Below are positions 8,230 through 16,839 of a stretch of DNA of 64,000 nucleotides, in pieces. The notes under the pieces were generated by a model, which ran no database searches, was not told the DNA's origin, and saw only the letters and a program-made list of their open reading frames with translations. The position numbers and the translations under genes are program-made. The DNA comes from Desulfobacteraceae bacterium (lineage in GTDB: Bacteria > Desulfobacterota > Desulfobacteria > Desulfobacterales > Desulfosalsimonadaceae), in the NCBI GenBank assembly GCA_014237465.1, contig JABZFM010000029.1, forward strand, positions 1-64,000, given 5' to 3'. How positions within the stretch are numbered: position 1 is the stretch's first letter; each line of letters starts with the position of its first letter.

Positions 8230-9078
8230 ATGACCCAAGTACCGAATAAAAAATTTATCTTAAATTTCACCCCGACGGGGATGATTCCGACAAAAAAAAT
8301 GACGCCGCATGTCCCGCTTCAGCCTGAAGAAATCATTCAGCAGGTCGCAGAAGTTGCTGAACTCGGGGTCAACATGGTGCACCTTCACGCCCGGGATCCC
8401 GTAACGGAAGAACCAACGTATAAAAAAGAAATTTATGGTGATATTATCAACGGCATTCGAAAACATCACAAAAACCTGGTGATCGGTGTATCAACAAGCG
8501 GAAGAAATTTTAATGACTTTCAAAAAAGATCCGAATGCCTGGAACTGAAAGGAAACGCGAAACCGGATTTTGGAAGCCTGACGTTGAGTTCATTAAATTT
8601 CAACAACCAGGCAAGTATCAATTCACCGGAAATGATCCAAAAGCTTGCGGGAAAAATGCTGGAATCAGGCATTCAGCCGGAACTGGAAGCGTTTGACCTG
8701 GGAATGATCAACTATGCAAAATATTTAATCCGCAAGGGGCTGATTAAAGCACCGTATTATTTTAACCTGATTTTGGGAAACATCGCATGTGCCCAGCCAA
8801 ATATGCTGAATCTGGGATTAATGGTCAACGAGTTGCCGGAACATTCCATATGGTCGGTCGGCGGCATCGGCGACTGGCAGTTACAGATGAACGCCATGGC
8901 GATTGTCTCCGGCGGAGGCGTCCGTGTGGGACTTGAGGATAACATTTACTATAATCGGAAAAGCACGCACCTGGCTACAAACCGGGAATTGGTCGAACGA
9001 ATCCTGATTGTGGCCAAAGCCCTGGGTCGAGAACCCTATTCCCATAAAGTCGCCCGTAAAATTCTTTGCGGAAGGTGA
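8230..9078 (+). CDS. Beta-keto acid cleavage enzyme (BKACE, DUF849; Kce-like)
   Basis: The 282-residue product matches the 3-keto-5-aminohexanoate cleavage enzyme family. It has NFTPTGMIPTK at the N-terminus, the metal-binding VHLHARDP (about residues 55-62), GVSTSGR, ELEAFDLGMI (about residue 156), WSVGGIG and the C-terminal GGGVRVGLEDNIY signature (about residue 235). BKACE enzymes condense a beta-keto acid with acetyl-CoA and split it to acetoacetate and a new acyl-CoA. Kce acts in lysine fermentation, but here the neighbours are glycan or metabolite biosynthesis genes and no lysine-fermentation genes are present. The substrate is therefore unassigned and may be a cluster-specific beta-keto acid. 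Confidence 0.85.
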   Translation: MTQVPNKKFILNFTPTGMIPTKKMTPHVPLQPEEIIQQVAEVAELGVNMVHLHARDPVTEEPTYKKEIYGDIINGIRKHHKNLVIGVSTSGRNFNDFQKRSECLELKGNAKPDFGSLTLSSLNFNNQASINSPEMIQKLAGKMLESGIQPELEAFDLGMINYAKYLIRKGLIKAPYYFNLILGNIACAQPNMLNLGLMVNELPEHSIWSVGGIGDWQLQMNAMAIVSGGGVRVGLEDNIYYNRKSTHLATNRELVERILIVAKALGREPYSHKVARKILCGR

Positions 9079-9081
9079 AGG

Positions 9082-9723
9082 ATGCTGAAACAGACAATGA
9101 TTTATCTTAAAGAACTCTGGATAAAATTTCGCTACAGCCATTTCCTGCGTCTATTTTTTGACGTATTGGCCAAGTTCGGAATCCGCATCACACCCTATTA
9201 TACTTTCCGGGAAACGATCTCTTCGGAAAATCAGCCCGCCCAGCCTGAAGAATTTGAAAATTTCAAAATCAGTTTCTGGGGACCGGAAGAAATAAAAGCA
9301 ATGGCTTTAATTCGCGGCCGGAAATTCTCTGAAGAAGATCTTCTCAAAAGACTAAATAAAGGGCAAAAATGTCTGGGATTGAAAAAAGGAAGTGAAATTA
9401 TTGCGTTTACCTGGTGCAACTTCAAGGAACTGACGTTTAAATGGCATCGGACTCCTCTTAACAAAAATGAAGTATTTATGTTTGATGCTTATACCCTTGT
9501 GGATTACCGGGGAAAAGGGATCGCGCCTTTTTTACGATACCACTGCTACAAAGAACTGGAAAAACTCGGCATGTCAAATCTTTACAGCTATACGGATTAC
9601 TTTAATACACCGGCTGGGAAATTTAAGCTCAAACTCAATGCCGAAAAAGAAAAACTGAATCTCTACATCGTGCTTTTCAATAAATGGCCGTTTCATTTTG
9701 TTCTAAAAGATTTTCAAAAATGA
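9082..9723 (+). CDS. GNAT-type N-acyltransferase
   Basis: The 213-residue protein has a GNAT core in its C-terminal half: VFMFDAYTLVDYRGKGIAPFL carries the V-x-x-x-x-RGKGI acyl-CoA pyrophosphate loop (about residues 130-152). The N-terminal 60 residues, with a short hydrophobic stretch, are not assigned. It starts 4 nt after the BKACE stop and its TGA overlaps the ATG of the ATP-grasp gene (ATGA, 9720-9723), so the three are translationally linked. An amine substrate made or modified by the cluster is the likely acceptor. Identity of the acyl group cannot be read. Confidence 0.7.
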   Translation: MLKQTMIYLKELWIKFRYSHFLRLFFDVLAKFGIRITPYYTFRETISSENQPAQPEEFENFKISFWGPEEIKAMALIRGRKFSEEDLLKRLNKGQKCLGLKKGSEIIAFTWCNFKELTFKWHRTPLNKNEVFMFDAYTLVDYRGKGIAPFLRYHCYKELEKLGMSNLYSYTDYFNTPAGKFKLKLNAEKEKLNLYIVLFNKWPFHFVLKDFQK

Positions 9724-10883
9724 AAATTTCTGAAAAATCTCCAACAAAAGTAATGGTAACCGGTGCAACGAAAAATTCATGCATGGCGGTCATCCGCGGA
9801 CTTTCACAAAAAGGATGTGAAATCATCGGGGCGGATGAAAGAAGTCTTCCCTTTAAAATGCACTCCCGATACACCAAGCCGTATTATTCTTACCCCCCCG
9901 GGTATGATGATGATTTTATGGACGCCATTATTAAAATCATTCAAAAGGAAAAACCGGATGTGTTTCTGCCGGTTGCCGGATCAAAGCAAATATCAATGCA
10001 CAAACAAACGATTGAGAAATATACAAACGTTCTTTTGCCTGACTTTAAGAGTTATGTGAAAGCATTTGACAACCAACTGACCATTAAAGCATGCAAAAAA
10101 TTAAATATCGGATGCCCGGACATATGGCATGAGAATGATGTGCTTCATGAACTCGGGAAAAACAGAAACCGCAAAAATCCGGTTCACTTTGTTTTAAAGC
10201 CCAGGTCAGATATTGGCGGGGCAAGAGGCCTGGGCATCTTCCATGATGAAAAATCCCTGCAGCACTTTAAAAAGACAGGCAAAAAATACGGAAAACCGTT
10301 TATTTCCGAATACATTCCCGGGGCGACGGAGAATATGAGGACCGTGAATTTACTGTTTGACACAAACAGTGAACTGGTGGCTTATTTCACCACACGGAAA
10401 ATCCGCCAATGGCCGAATTCCGGAGGAATCAGCGCTTTAACTGTCAGCACGCACGAACCGGATCTGGTCGATTTTATACTCCCTTTTTTCAAAAAATACC
10501 GATGGCAGGGGTTTGCGGAAGCTGAAATTAAAATTGACGCAAGAGACGAAAAACCCAAACTGATTGAAATCAACCCAAGATTCTGCGGATATATCGGCTT
10601 TCCCATTGCCTGCGGGGTCAACTTCCCATGGTATATGTGTCAGCTGGTAAACGGAGAAAAACCGGAAACGGTAAAATATCCTTCCGGCATACAGTATATT
10701 CACTGGCCTGCTTATCTGAAAGCCGTATATTCGGAATGGCAGAAAAATAAAAGCAAAAAAAAATTCTTCAGTAAAATACGCACCGAAATCAAAGGAAAAA
10801 AAGTCTCCAATAACATGGAGTGGCATGACTGGAAAGTTATTGCGGCAAAAATGTTTTTTGAGCTTTTAGACAGAGGAAATTGA
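9720..10883 (+). CDS. ATP-grasp ligase (carbamoyl-phosphate-synthase-like)
   Basis: I take the ATG at 9720, which overlaps the GNAT stop, giving about 387 residues. The frame is open further upstream to 9684 but has no better signal. The N-terminus is a Rossmann-like pre-ATP-grasp domain (KVMVTGATKNSCMAVIRGL). The ATP-grasp core shows FVLKPRSDIGGARGLGIF (ATP-binding Lys and glycine loop), FISEYIPGATENMRTVNLLF, and the Mg-binding pair PKLIEINPRFCGYIGFP. Such enzymes ligate a carboxylate to an amine through an acyl-phosphate. In this cluster it may form an amide or peptide bond on an amino-sugar or amino acid. Confidence 0.85.
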   Translation: MKISEKSPTKVMVTGATKNSCMAVIRGLSQKGCEIIGADERSLPFKMHSRYTKPYYSYPPGYDDDFMDAIIKIIQKEKPDVFLPVAGSKQISMHKQTIEKYTNVLLPDFKSYVKAFDNQLTIKACKKLNIGCPDIWHENDVLHELGKNRNRKNPVHFVLKPRSDIGGARGLGIFHDEKSLQHFKKTGKKYGKPFISEYIPGATENMRTVNLLFDTNSELVAYFTTRKIRQWPNSGGISALTVSTHEPDLVDFILPFFKKYRWQGFAEAEIKIDARDEKPKLIEINPRFCGYIGFPIACGVNFPWYMCQLVNGEKPETVKYPSGIQYIHWPAYLKAVYSEWQKNKSKKKFFSKIRTEIKGKKVSNNMEWHDWKVIAAKMFFELLDRGN

Positions 10884-10890
10884 AAAATTC

Positions 10891-10998
10891 ATGCATAAAG
10901 ATTTTCCTTATGCAACCGTCCAAATTCAGATGGTCGATCATATGCAACGGGAAAAATCCGAAAAATTATTAGATTTCAAAACTTATTTAAGAGGATAA
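10891..10998 (+). CDS. 35-residue open frame immediately upstream of a radical SAM/SPASM gene
   Basis: ATG 10891 opens 35 codons ending with TAA at 10996-10998, 13 nt before the radical SAM start; the RBS of the latter (AAGAGGA) lies inside this frame. The peptide is polar (starts MHKDFPYATVQIQ and ends LDFKTYLRG), with no Cys, no Gly-rich core and no recognised leader. A short frame before a SPASM protein is where a RiPP precursor would be, but the frame is short enough to occur by chance. Confidence 0.22.
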   Translation: MHKDFPYATVQIQMVDHMQREKSEKLLDFKTYLRG

Positions 10999-11011
10999 AA
11001 CAGACGAATCA

Positions 11012-12019
11012 ATGAACGATGTCCCTCAACAATTTCTTAATGAAGTTCGGCAATTACTATTTAAAGACAAAACCTCAGAATTGCGGGCATATCATGCGAT
11101 CCGTCATTTCAAACGCACGGTCCAGATTTTTCCGTTCAAACCCGAGTCCATTCAAATCCAAACCCATTCCTTCTGCAATGGACGCTGTCTGTACTGCCCA
11201 TACCCCGCGATGAGCCAGAAACTCAAACAGGGTAAGATGGGAAAAGATATGATTAATAAAATAGCTGATGATCTCACAAAGTGGGACATGACGGGACGAG
11301 TTACATTCATGCTCCAGAATGAACCATTAATGGATAAAGATTTTATTAAAATCATCAACCATTTTAAATCTCTTAATCCTAAAATCGAACTTGCAACAGT
11401 TACAAACGGGACCTTTTTAACTCCTTTTCTCATTAACCAAATCGTTCACAGCAGCCTGGATGAACTGACAATCAGTCTTGATGCATTTTCCAAAGACACT
11501 TATGAAAGCCTGCATCCCGGATTTAAATTTGAAAAAATATTGGATTCAATTCATATGCTTGCCCGGAAAAAAGATGATCGTTTATCGGCAAGATTGAGTT
11601 TTGTTAACACCCGCCAAAATCGTGATGAACTATCTGATTTTATAAAGTTTACCCGAAAAAATTGTATGGGATATCGAGTAATTCAGGTATTAAACCGGGC
11701 CAATAACGTGAAAAACTATAACACATTTCGCTCACCCCGATTAACATGGAAATATTTAAAACTCCGACTGATATATAAATATTTTTTTCAGGCCTGTTTT
11801 CTTCCTTTTATCAGAATGAGTATTTTATTTAACGGAGATGTTATATTGTGCTGTAATGATTGGCACCGGGATGCTGTTGTCGGCAATGTCAACAATGAAT
11901 CAGTTGATCAGATATGGAACGGGCAAGCGATGAATCATCTACGAAAAAAAATCGTGGAAAAAAAATATCACGAAATACGTACCTGCTCCCAGTGTACGCT
12001 TGCTCAACTCTGTGTGTAA
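11012..12019 (+). CDS. Radical SAM protein with SPASM-like C-terminus
   Basis: The 335-residue protein has the [4Fe-4S]-SAM motif CNGRCLYCPYP (about residues 54-64). The TIM-barrel body shows LQNEPLMD, TNGTFLT and ELTISLDAF, and the C-terminal Cys-rich stretch has NGDVILCCNDW, GNVNNESVDQIWNG and CSQCTLAQLC, the pattern of a SPASM/twitch auxiliary cluster. This architecture is typical of peptide- or amino-acid-modifying maturases and of capsule-cluster radical SAM enzymes. The ATG at 11012 is preceded by AAGAGGATAA. It closes the CapK/GT/BKACE/GNAT/ATP-grasp cluster, so I infer that it modifies the cluster product. Confidence 0.85.
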   Translation: MNDVPQQFLNEVRQLLFKDKTSELRAYHAIRHFKRTVQIFPFKPESIQIQTHSFCNGRCLYCPYPAMSQKLKQGKMGKDMINKIADDLTKWDMTGRVTFMLQNEPLMDKDFIKIINHFKSLNPKIELATVTNGTFLTPFLINQIVHSSLDELTISLDAFSKDTYESLHPGFKFEKILDSIHMLARKKDDRLSARLSFVNTRQNRDELSDFIKFTRKNCMGYRVIQVLNRANNVKNYNTFRSPRLTWKYLKLRLIYKYFFQACFLPFIRMSILFNGDVILCCNDWHRDAVVGNVNNESVDQIWNGQAMNHLRKKIVEKKYHEIRTCSQCTLAQLCV

Positions 12020-12153
12020 TTTCATTTTCTATACAAAAGCGGACATGCCGATAAACACCTGGATTGATAATCCACTAACATCATGTTATTAAAATTTTAA
12101 AAAATCAGATCCCATGCAATAATGAAGTTGATCTTAAAAGCCGGGAAAAGCTC

Positions 12154-12885
12154 ATGAGCCAGACAACCCAACTGCTGAACACCTTAAAGAAATGTCTGAA
12201 AGCCAAAGGGATCACCTACCGGCAGCTTGCGGAAGAATTAGACTTAAGCGAGGCCAGCATTAAGCGTCTTTTTTCCGAGCAGACCTTTTCCTTAAAACGC
12301 CTGGAAGAAATCTGCAACATACTGGATTTAAACTTTTATGACCTGACAAAAATCAGTGTGGACGCAGAAACCGGCCCCAGTATACTGACGCTTGAGCAGG
12401 AAACCGTTCTATCGGAAAAGCCCAAATTACTGGTTTATTTTTACCTGCTGTTAAACGGGCGAGAACCTGGCAGCATTGTAAAAGATTATAACGTTTCTGA
12501 AAAAGAATCCTTGCAGTACCTCCTGGAACTGGATCGGCTGAAACTCATTGAACTGTACCCGGATAATAAAGTCCGGCTGCTGACACAAAAAAATATTACC
12601 TGGCGTAAAGACGGGCCGATTCTGAAAAGATACGAAAAACAGATTATTGACGAATTTTTACGGGCTCCCTTTGACCTGGCCGACCAACGGCTTCGCTTTG
12701 AAACCGGAAAACTGTCAGACGGCTCGCAATCCGTGATGCTGAAAAAAATTGACCGCCTTTTTAAAGAATATTATGAATTAACGGAAATCGATAAGGCACT
12801 CCCCCAGGAAAAAAGCCATAATACCGGCCTGATGATTGCTTTTCGGCCGTGGATATTTTCAATGATGGATGATTTCAAACGCTGA
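12154..12885 (+). CDS. XRE-family transcriptional regulator
   Basis: The 243-residue protein has a Cro/C1-type helix-turn-helix at residues 10-60 (TYRQLAEELDLSEASIKRLF, then LEEICNILDLNFYDL). It is followed by a second winged-helix-like segment (DYNVSEKESLQYLLELDRLKLIEL) and a long helical C-terminal domain. The domain plan is similar to small regulators of redox or fatty-acid genes in proteobacteria, but the ligand is unknown. GTG-free ATG start at 12154, with AAAAGC upstream. It is convergent with the B12-type radical SAM gene, and CACAAGCTTGTG (12894-12905) is a perfect palindrome in the short gap between them. Confidence 0.82.
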   Translation: MSQTTQLLNTLKKCLKAKGITYRQLAEELDLSEASIKRLFSEQTFSLKRLEEICNILDLNFYDLTKISVDAETGPSILTLEQETVLSEKPKLLVYFYLLLNGREPGSIVKDYNVSEKESLQYLLELDRLKLIELYPDNKVRLLTQKNITWRKDGPILKRYEKQIIDEFLRAPFDLADQRLRFETGKLSDGSQSVMLKKIDRLFKEYYELTEIDKALPQEKSHNTGLMIAFRPWIFSMMDDFKR

Positions 12886-12922
12886 TGGCTGCGCACAAGC
12901 TTGTGAGAAATCCGGCCTGAGG

Positions 12923-14353
12923 CTATTTCGTGGCTGCCCCCAATGGCGCATACGCGGCGGCCTGATCCCCTTTGATGTCAGAGTCGTTTATCTGCAAACC
13001 GGATCGCAGATTTTCAATATAAATTTTATTTTCCTTCACCCAGCGGCGCATTAAAATGTGTCCGCCCAGTCGGTATTTTACCCGCCAGCCCCGATTTTTT
13101 CTGTAAGCGGTAAGCACCCGTTTGAGGCTGTAAAACCGGTTCATTTGATTGACGATGGCCATCTGCATATCATAGGCAGAACAATTTTCAGGCTTTACAA
13201 TCACATGCATGCCGTCATATTTGCTCCATTGCTGATGGATGATATTCTTTTTATTTTCCGTAAATGATCGAGTTCCGGGAAAGGGTGTTAGCGAAAAAAT
13301 CTGAATCGTGTCGATATCCGTTTCTATGGCATAATCAACAATATTTTCGGCAGCCTCCGGTTTATCGCTACTGTCGACCACAAACATCCCATGAATGCCG
13401 ATATTATACTGATGAAGATTATCCACGCATTGTTTAATGGCATCGACCTGGTGGGCCTTACCGTATTTTTTTAATGTCTCAGGATCTACGGATTCAATCC
13501 CCACATATACGATTCGACAGCGGGTTGCCTGCATCAGGTCAAGCAGTTCTTTGTCTGAAGCCGCTTCGACACACATCTGGCCGGACCATCTTAAGGGCAC
13601 GGCGTCAGCGACGATCATCTCACGCAACAGCTTTTTTGTCCGAACAGAATTTGCGCAAAAATTATCATCACCAAAACAGACACTCCGATGCTTTACAGCA
13701 TGTAATTCAGAAATGACCTGTTCCTTGCTCTTAAAACGATACTTTCTCCCAAAAACCGACGTAACACTGCAAAAAGAACAATCATGGGGGCATCCGCGCG
13801 ACGTGGTTATGATCGGCGGAATCTTTTCAGGTGTAACATGGGAAGAAAGCGTAAAATCAGGCGACGGCATGGATTTATAATCAACAGAATCAGACGGGCC
13901 TGTATAATGAATGGTCCCGTCAGGCCGTTTAAAAACGAGTCCCTTCACACTTTCCGGTGACATTTTGTTTTCAATCGCAGCTAAAAGTTCCGGCAATGAG
14001 AGTTCCCCCTCACCCAGCACAGCAAAATCACAATGCTCTATGGCTTCTTCCGGCATAAACGTCACATGGGGACCGCCCATGACAACCGTTATATTTTTAC
14101 TTTTCAGGTGATCCGCCAGCAGATAGGCTTCTTCGATGGTACTGGATAATGAACCGATGCCGACGACATCGTATTTTTCCAATTGTTTTTCTTCTTCGCC
14201 GGACATCAGATGAATAAATATATCACATGAGTATCCAAGCTTTTTCAATACAGCGCCCAATGTGGCAACGCCGGCGCGCGGAAGGTAGGTCCGACTGTAA
14301 ACATGAGTTGATTTTGAGATGGCTTCTACAAGAGCGACTTTGAGGTCTGGCAT
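12923..14353 (-). CDS. B12-binding-domain radical SAM protein
   Basis: The 476-residue product has an N-terminal cobalamin-binding-like Rossmann domain (about residues 5-135: LGAVLKKLGYSCDIF, GIGSLSSTIEEA, VVMGGPHVTFMPEEA), then the SAM cluster motif TTSRGCPHDCSFCSV (about residues 182-196, CxxxCxxC) and elements of the elp3-type core (VCFGDDNF, VGIESVDPETLK, TPFPGT). No DxHxxG motif is present, so cobalamin would bind base-off or not at all. This class includes C-methylases and cyclases of secondary metabolites and lipids (for example hopanoid and GDGT enzymes). Its substrate is unknown. It is encoded alone on the minus strand. Confidence 0.87.
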   Translation of the reverse strand: MPDLKVALVEAISKSTHVYSRTYLPRAGVATLGAVLKKLGYSCDIFIHLMSGEEEKQLEKYDVVGIGSLSSTIEEAYLLADHLKSKNITVVMGGPHVTFMPEEAIEHCDFAVLGEGELSLPELLAAIENKMSPESVKGLVFKRPDGTIHYTGPSDSVDYKSMPSPDFTLSSHVTPEKIPPIITTSRGCPHDCSFCSVTSVFGRKYRFKSKEQVISELHAVKHRSVCFGDDNFCANSVRTKKLLREMIVADAVPLRWSGQMCVEAASDKELLDLMQATRCRIVYVGIESVDPETLKKYGKAHQVDAIKQCVDNLHQYNIGIHGMFVVDSSDKPEAAENIVDYAIETDIDTIQIFSLTPFPGTRSFTENKKNIIHQQWSKYDGMHVIVKPENCSAYDMQMAIVNQMNRFYSLKRVLTAYRKNRGWRVKYRLGGHILMRRWVKENKIYIENLRSGLQINDSDIKGDQAAAYAPLGAATK

Positions 14354-14510
14354 TTAAAGTTCCTTTAAAAATTATCCACCGGTCATTTCCTGTTCAGGAA
14401 TCAGATGGTCCATGGATTTTACGCATTATTAAATTATATGCCGCAATAAAACAATATAAAATTATCAAGGAACGTATTTCACGACCCATCATATTAAAAA
14501 CACTTCTCTT

Positions 14511-14528
14511 ATTTTAACCGGTTAAAAT
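14511..14528. promoter_or_regulatory. Perfect 18-bp palindrome upstream of the reductase-like gene
   Basis: ATTTTAACCGGTTAAAAT is a perfect palindrome 120 bp upstream of the 14648 gene and 20 nt ahead of a candidate promoter. Its symmetry and position suggest an operator for a dimeric regulator. The neighbouring XRE protein (12154) is one candidate. Confidence 0.5.
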
Positions 14529-14532
14529 TAAT

Positions 14533-14561
14533 TTCTTGTGTGTTTTGAAATTTTTGATAAT
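14533..14561 (+). promoter_or_regulatory. Candidate sigma-70 promoter for the 14648 gene
   Basis: TTCTTG (14533-14538) and GATAAT (14556-14561) are separated by 17 bp in a very AT-rich region. The predicted transcript would have a leader of about 80 nt ending in the strong SD TTTTAGGAGGC. Confidence 0.4.
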
Positions 14562-14647
14562 AAATAATGTTATTGAACTTAAAAAAATCAATTAAAGACG
14601 ATCTCTTTCTACTTCAAGCGACTCTATTCATCTTTTAGGAGGCTATA

Positions 14648-16780
14648 ATGAAGCAGGTTATCAGTATCAGTCTTGGATCAAGTGCTAATAACTATGAATT
14701 TCAAACAACTTTTTTAGGACAGAAATTTAAAATCAGGCGTATCGGTACAAACGGGGACTATGATAAGGTAGTCGATTTACTGGTCCAGTTGGATACCGAA
14801 GCAGATGCATTTGGGTTGGGGAGTGTAAAATTACCAACCCCCAACAAGCATAATACGTTGATTAATTTAGCTTCAAGCCTTCTTGATTATGTCCGGGATG
14901 ATTCAGCTAAAATTACAAAATTAAGATCACGCCTCAAGACGCCGGTAACTACCGGTGACCATCTGATCAGCGTTGCACAGGAATGGGCGATCCGCTCGCT
15001 TCAGTTTGAACACAACGGCTATTTCAGCAATGCCCGTGTGTTGTTCCTTTCCGGAATGACAAATTACCGCATGGCAAAAGTCATGTCGGAATTTACTGAA
15101 AACCTTACTTTTGCGGATCCGGTCATCGATAACGGAATTTCTAAATTTTTACACTCATTCAAAGATCTAGACCTTTACGGCAAAGGACTGCATGATATTT
15201 TAAAATGGATACCGAGCAAGCGGCTGACGTCTTCCGCGATACCGCTTAAAAAATGGAACACCTATATTTTGCGCAAGGCCGTGCAAAAGGCCCATATTAT
15301 TGTTGTGCCTTATCATAATTTTTATGATTACGTGGGAGACTGCACCCCTGAAGATCTGGCCGGCAAAACCATTATCACCAGCACTGCTTATGATGACCGT
15401 ATTGAATTCCTCAAAAACCATGGTGTTGACGTGATCATCGACACCACACCGAAACTGTTAAAACGCGTTGTTGGCGTCAATGTGCTGGAAGCACTGGTGA
15501 TCGCCGCCCTGGGCAAAAAGCAGCACCAGATAAAAGATGAAGAAATGCTGGAACTTATGAGCAGTACAAAAACCGGGCTACGGCCCAGACTGGTGTATCC
15601 ATCCGGAAAACCCAAACAAATCAGCCGGTTTGCATTTGTTATTCATCCGCTGTCCCAGGAACAGTTTAAACTGGAAAAAACCGTCAAACCGTTTGTAAAA
15701 ATCCCGGGGGCGATTGACGCGGTGGAAAAGGTTGTTGCCTACGCCCCGCCCTGGGTCTATTCCAAAGTGACCGGAATTAAATCCCCTGCCGGCGTAGAAG
15801 CGGAGGGATGGCTGATTACAGTGGGCGGAACCCCGAAACAGATGTTGTCCCATTCACCGGAATTTACGTATAAACGGCTGCTCATGGCCGCACGGATGGC
15901 AAAACGGCTGGGCGCCCAGATCATGGGACTGGGTGCGTTTACCAAGGTTGTGGGTGATGCCGGTGTTACGGTAGCTAATAAAGCGGACATTCCCATTACC
16001 ACGGGAAACAGCTACAGTGCTTCGGGCGCGCTCTGGGCGGCGGCAGATGCCGTTCGTCGAATGGGACTGATCCAAATTGAAGAGGGAAAGAAGATCAAAG
16101 GGAAAACCATGGTATTCGGCGCCACCGGCGCCATCGGTTCGGTTTGCTGCCGCCTGCTGGCAATGGCGTTTGATGAAGTTTATTTGTGCGGACGCAATAT
16201 TATTAAACTCATGGCTTTAAAAGAATCAATTTTAGCAGAGACCCCGGATGTCAAACTCCACACCATCGTTAACCCGGATAAACATCTGCACGACATGGAT
16301 GTCATCGTCACCGCAACATCCGGTATGGGGAAAAAAATACTGGATATCACAAAAGTAAAACCCGGGTGTGTCATTACCGATGTCGCCAGACCGCTGGATC
16401 TGTCTCCGAAAGATGTGGCCAAACGGCCGGATGTTCTGGTGATTGAATCCGGTGAGATCCTGCTACCCGGCAATCCGAAAATGAAAGATATCGGACTGCC
16501 GCCAAAAGTTGCGTATGCCTGCCTGGCGGAAACCATTGTGCTGGCTTTGGATCGCCGCTTTGAAGTATTTACCATCGGCCGTGACATTGAATGGGAAAAA
16601 GTGAAAACCATTTATAAAATGGGCTTAAAACACGGTATGAAACTGGCGGCCATCTCCGGCGTCAACGGCGTATTCTCGGATAAGGATATCGAAAAGGTCA
16701 GGGACCTTGCGCTAGAAGCACGGAAAAAAAATAAAACCGGCAAGAAAAAAAAGGGAACGAAAAGCCCGGCTTTGGATTAA
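14648..16780 (+). CDS. Fusion protein with acyl-ACP-reductase-like C-terminal half
   Basis: From about residue 335 to 680 the 710-residue protein follows the cyanobacterial long-chain acyl-ACP reductase (AAR) closely. Shared elements are FAFVIHPLSQEQ, MGLGAFTKVVGDAG, ITTGNSYSASGAL, the NADPH Rossmann motif VFGATGAIGSVCC, VTATSG, VESGEI-like IESGEILLPG, the acyl-thioester Cys context VAYACLAET (Cys about 625), and a late GLKHGM. AAR reduces acyl-ACP or acyl-CoA to aldehyde. The N-terminal 330 residues form an extra domain with a second Rossmann-like region that I cannot name. The start has a strong SD (TTTAGGAGGCTATA). A reduction of fatty acyl thioesters to aldehydes for wax, alkane or ether lipid synthesis is a reasonable inference, unproven. 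Confidence 0.75.
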   Translation: MKQVISISLGSSANNYEFQTTFLGQKFKIRRIGTNGDYDKVVDLLVQLDTEADAFGLGSVKLPTPNKHNTLINLASSLLDYVRDDSAKITKLRSRLKTPVTTGDHLISVAQEWAIRSLQFEHNGYFSNARVLFLSGMTNYRMAKVMSEFTENLTFADPVIDNGISKFLHSFKDLDLYGKGLHDILKWIPSKRLTSSAIPLKKWNTYILRKAVQKAHIIVVPYHNFYDYVGDCTPEDLAGKTIITSTAYDDRIEFLKNHGVDVIIDTTPKLLKRVVGVNVLEALVIAALGKKQHQIKDEEMLELMSSTKTGLRPRLVYPSGKPKQISRFAFVIHPLSQEQFKLEKTVKPFVKIPGAIDAVEKVVAYAPPWVYSKVTGIKSPAGVEAEGWLITVGGTPKQMLSHSPEFTYKRLLMAARMAKRLGAQIMGLGAFTKVVGDAGVTVANKADIPITTGNSYSASGALWAAADAVRRMGLIQIEEGKKIKGKTMVFGATGAIGSVCCRLLAMAFDEVYLCGRNIIKLMALKESILAETPDVKLHTIVNPDKHLHDMDVIVTATSGMGKKILDITKVKPGCVITDVARPLDLSPKDVAKRPDVLVIESGEILLPGNPKMKDIGLPPKVAYACLAETIVLALDRRFEVFTIGRDIEWEKVKTIYKMGLKHGMKLAAISGVNGVFSDKDIEKVRDLALEARKKNKTGKKKKGTKSPALD

Positions 16781-16839
16781 TCCCTGAGGGCATGGTTTAG
16801 TGAACCATCTGTATCACCGATCAATTTGAAAGTATTAAT

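Noticed and set aside
8230-9078. Lysine-fermentation role for the BKACE gene
   Set aside because: None of the lysine-fermentation partners (aminomutases, kdd, kal) is nearby. The context is a biosynthetic cluster.
12894-12905. CACAAGCTTGTG palindrome as a terminator
   Set aside because: It has no loop and no T-tract on either strand, and it is too small to call as a terminator between the convergent genes.
13437-13880. 147-codon plus-strand frame inside the B12-type radical SAM gene
   Set aside because: It is fully antisense to a gene with clear radical SAM motifs, and the composition (Ser-rich, no motifs) is that of a shadow frame.
16180-16611. 143-codon minus-strand frame in the reductase-like gene
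   Set aside because: It is antisense to the AAR-like domain, which has catalytic motifs on the plus strand. No RBS is present.
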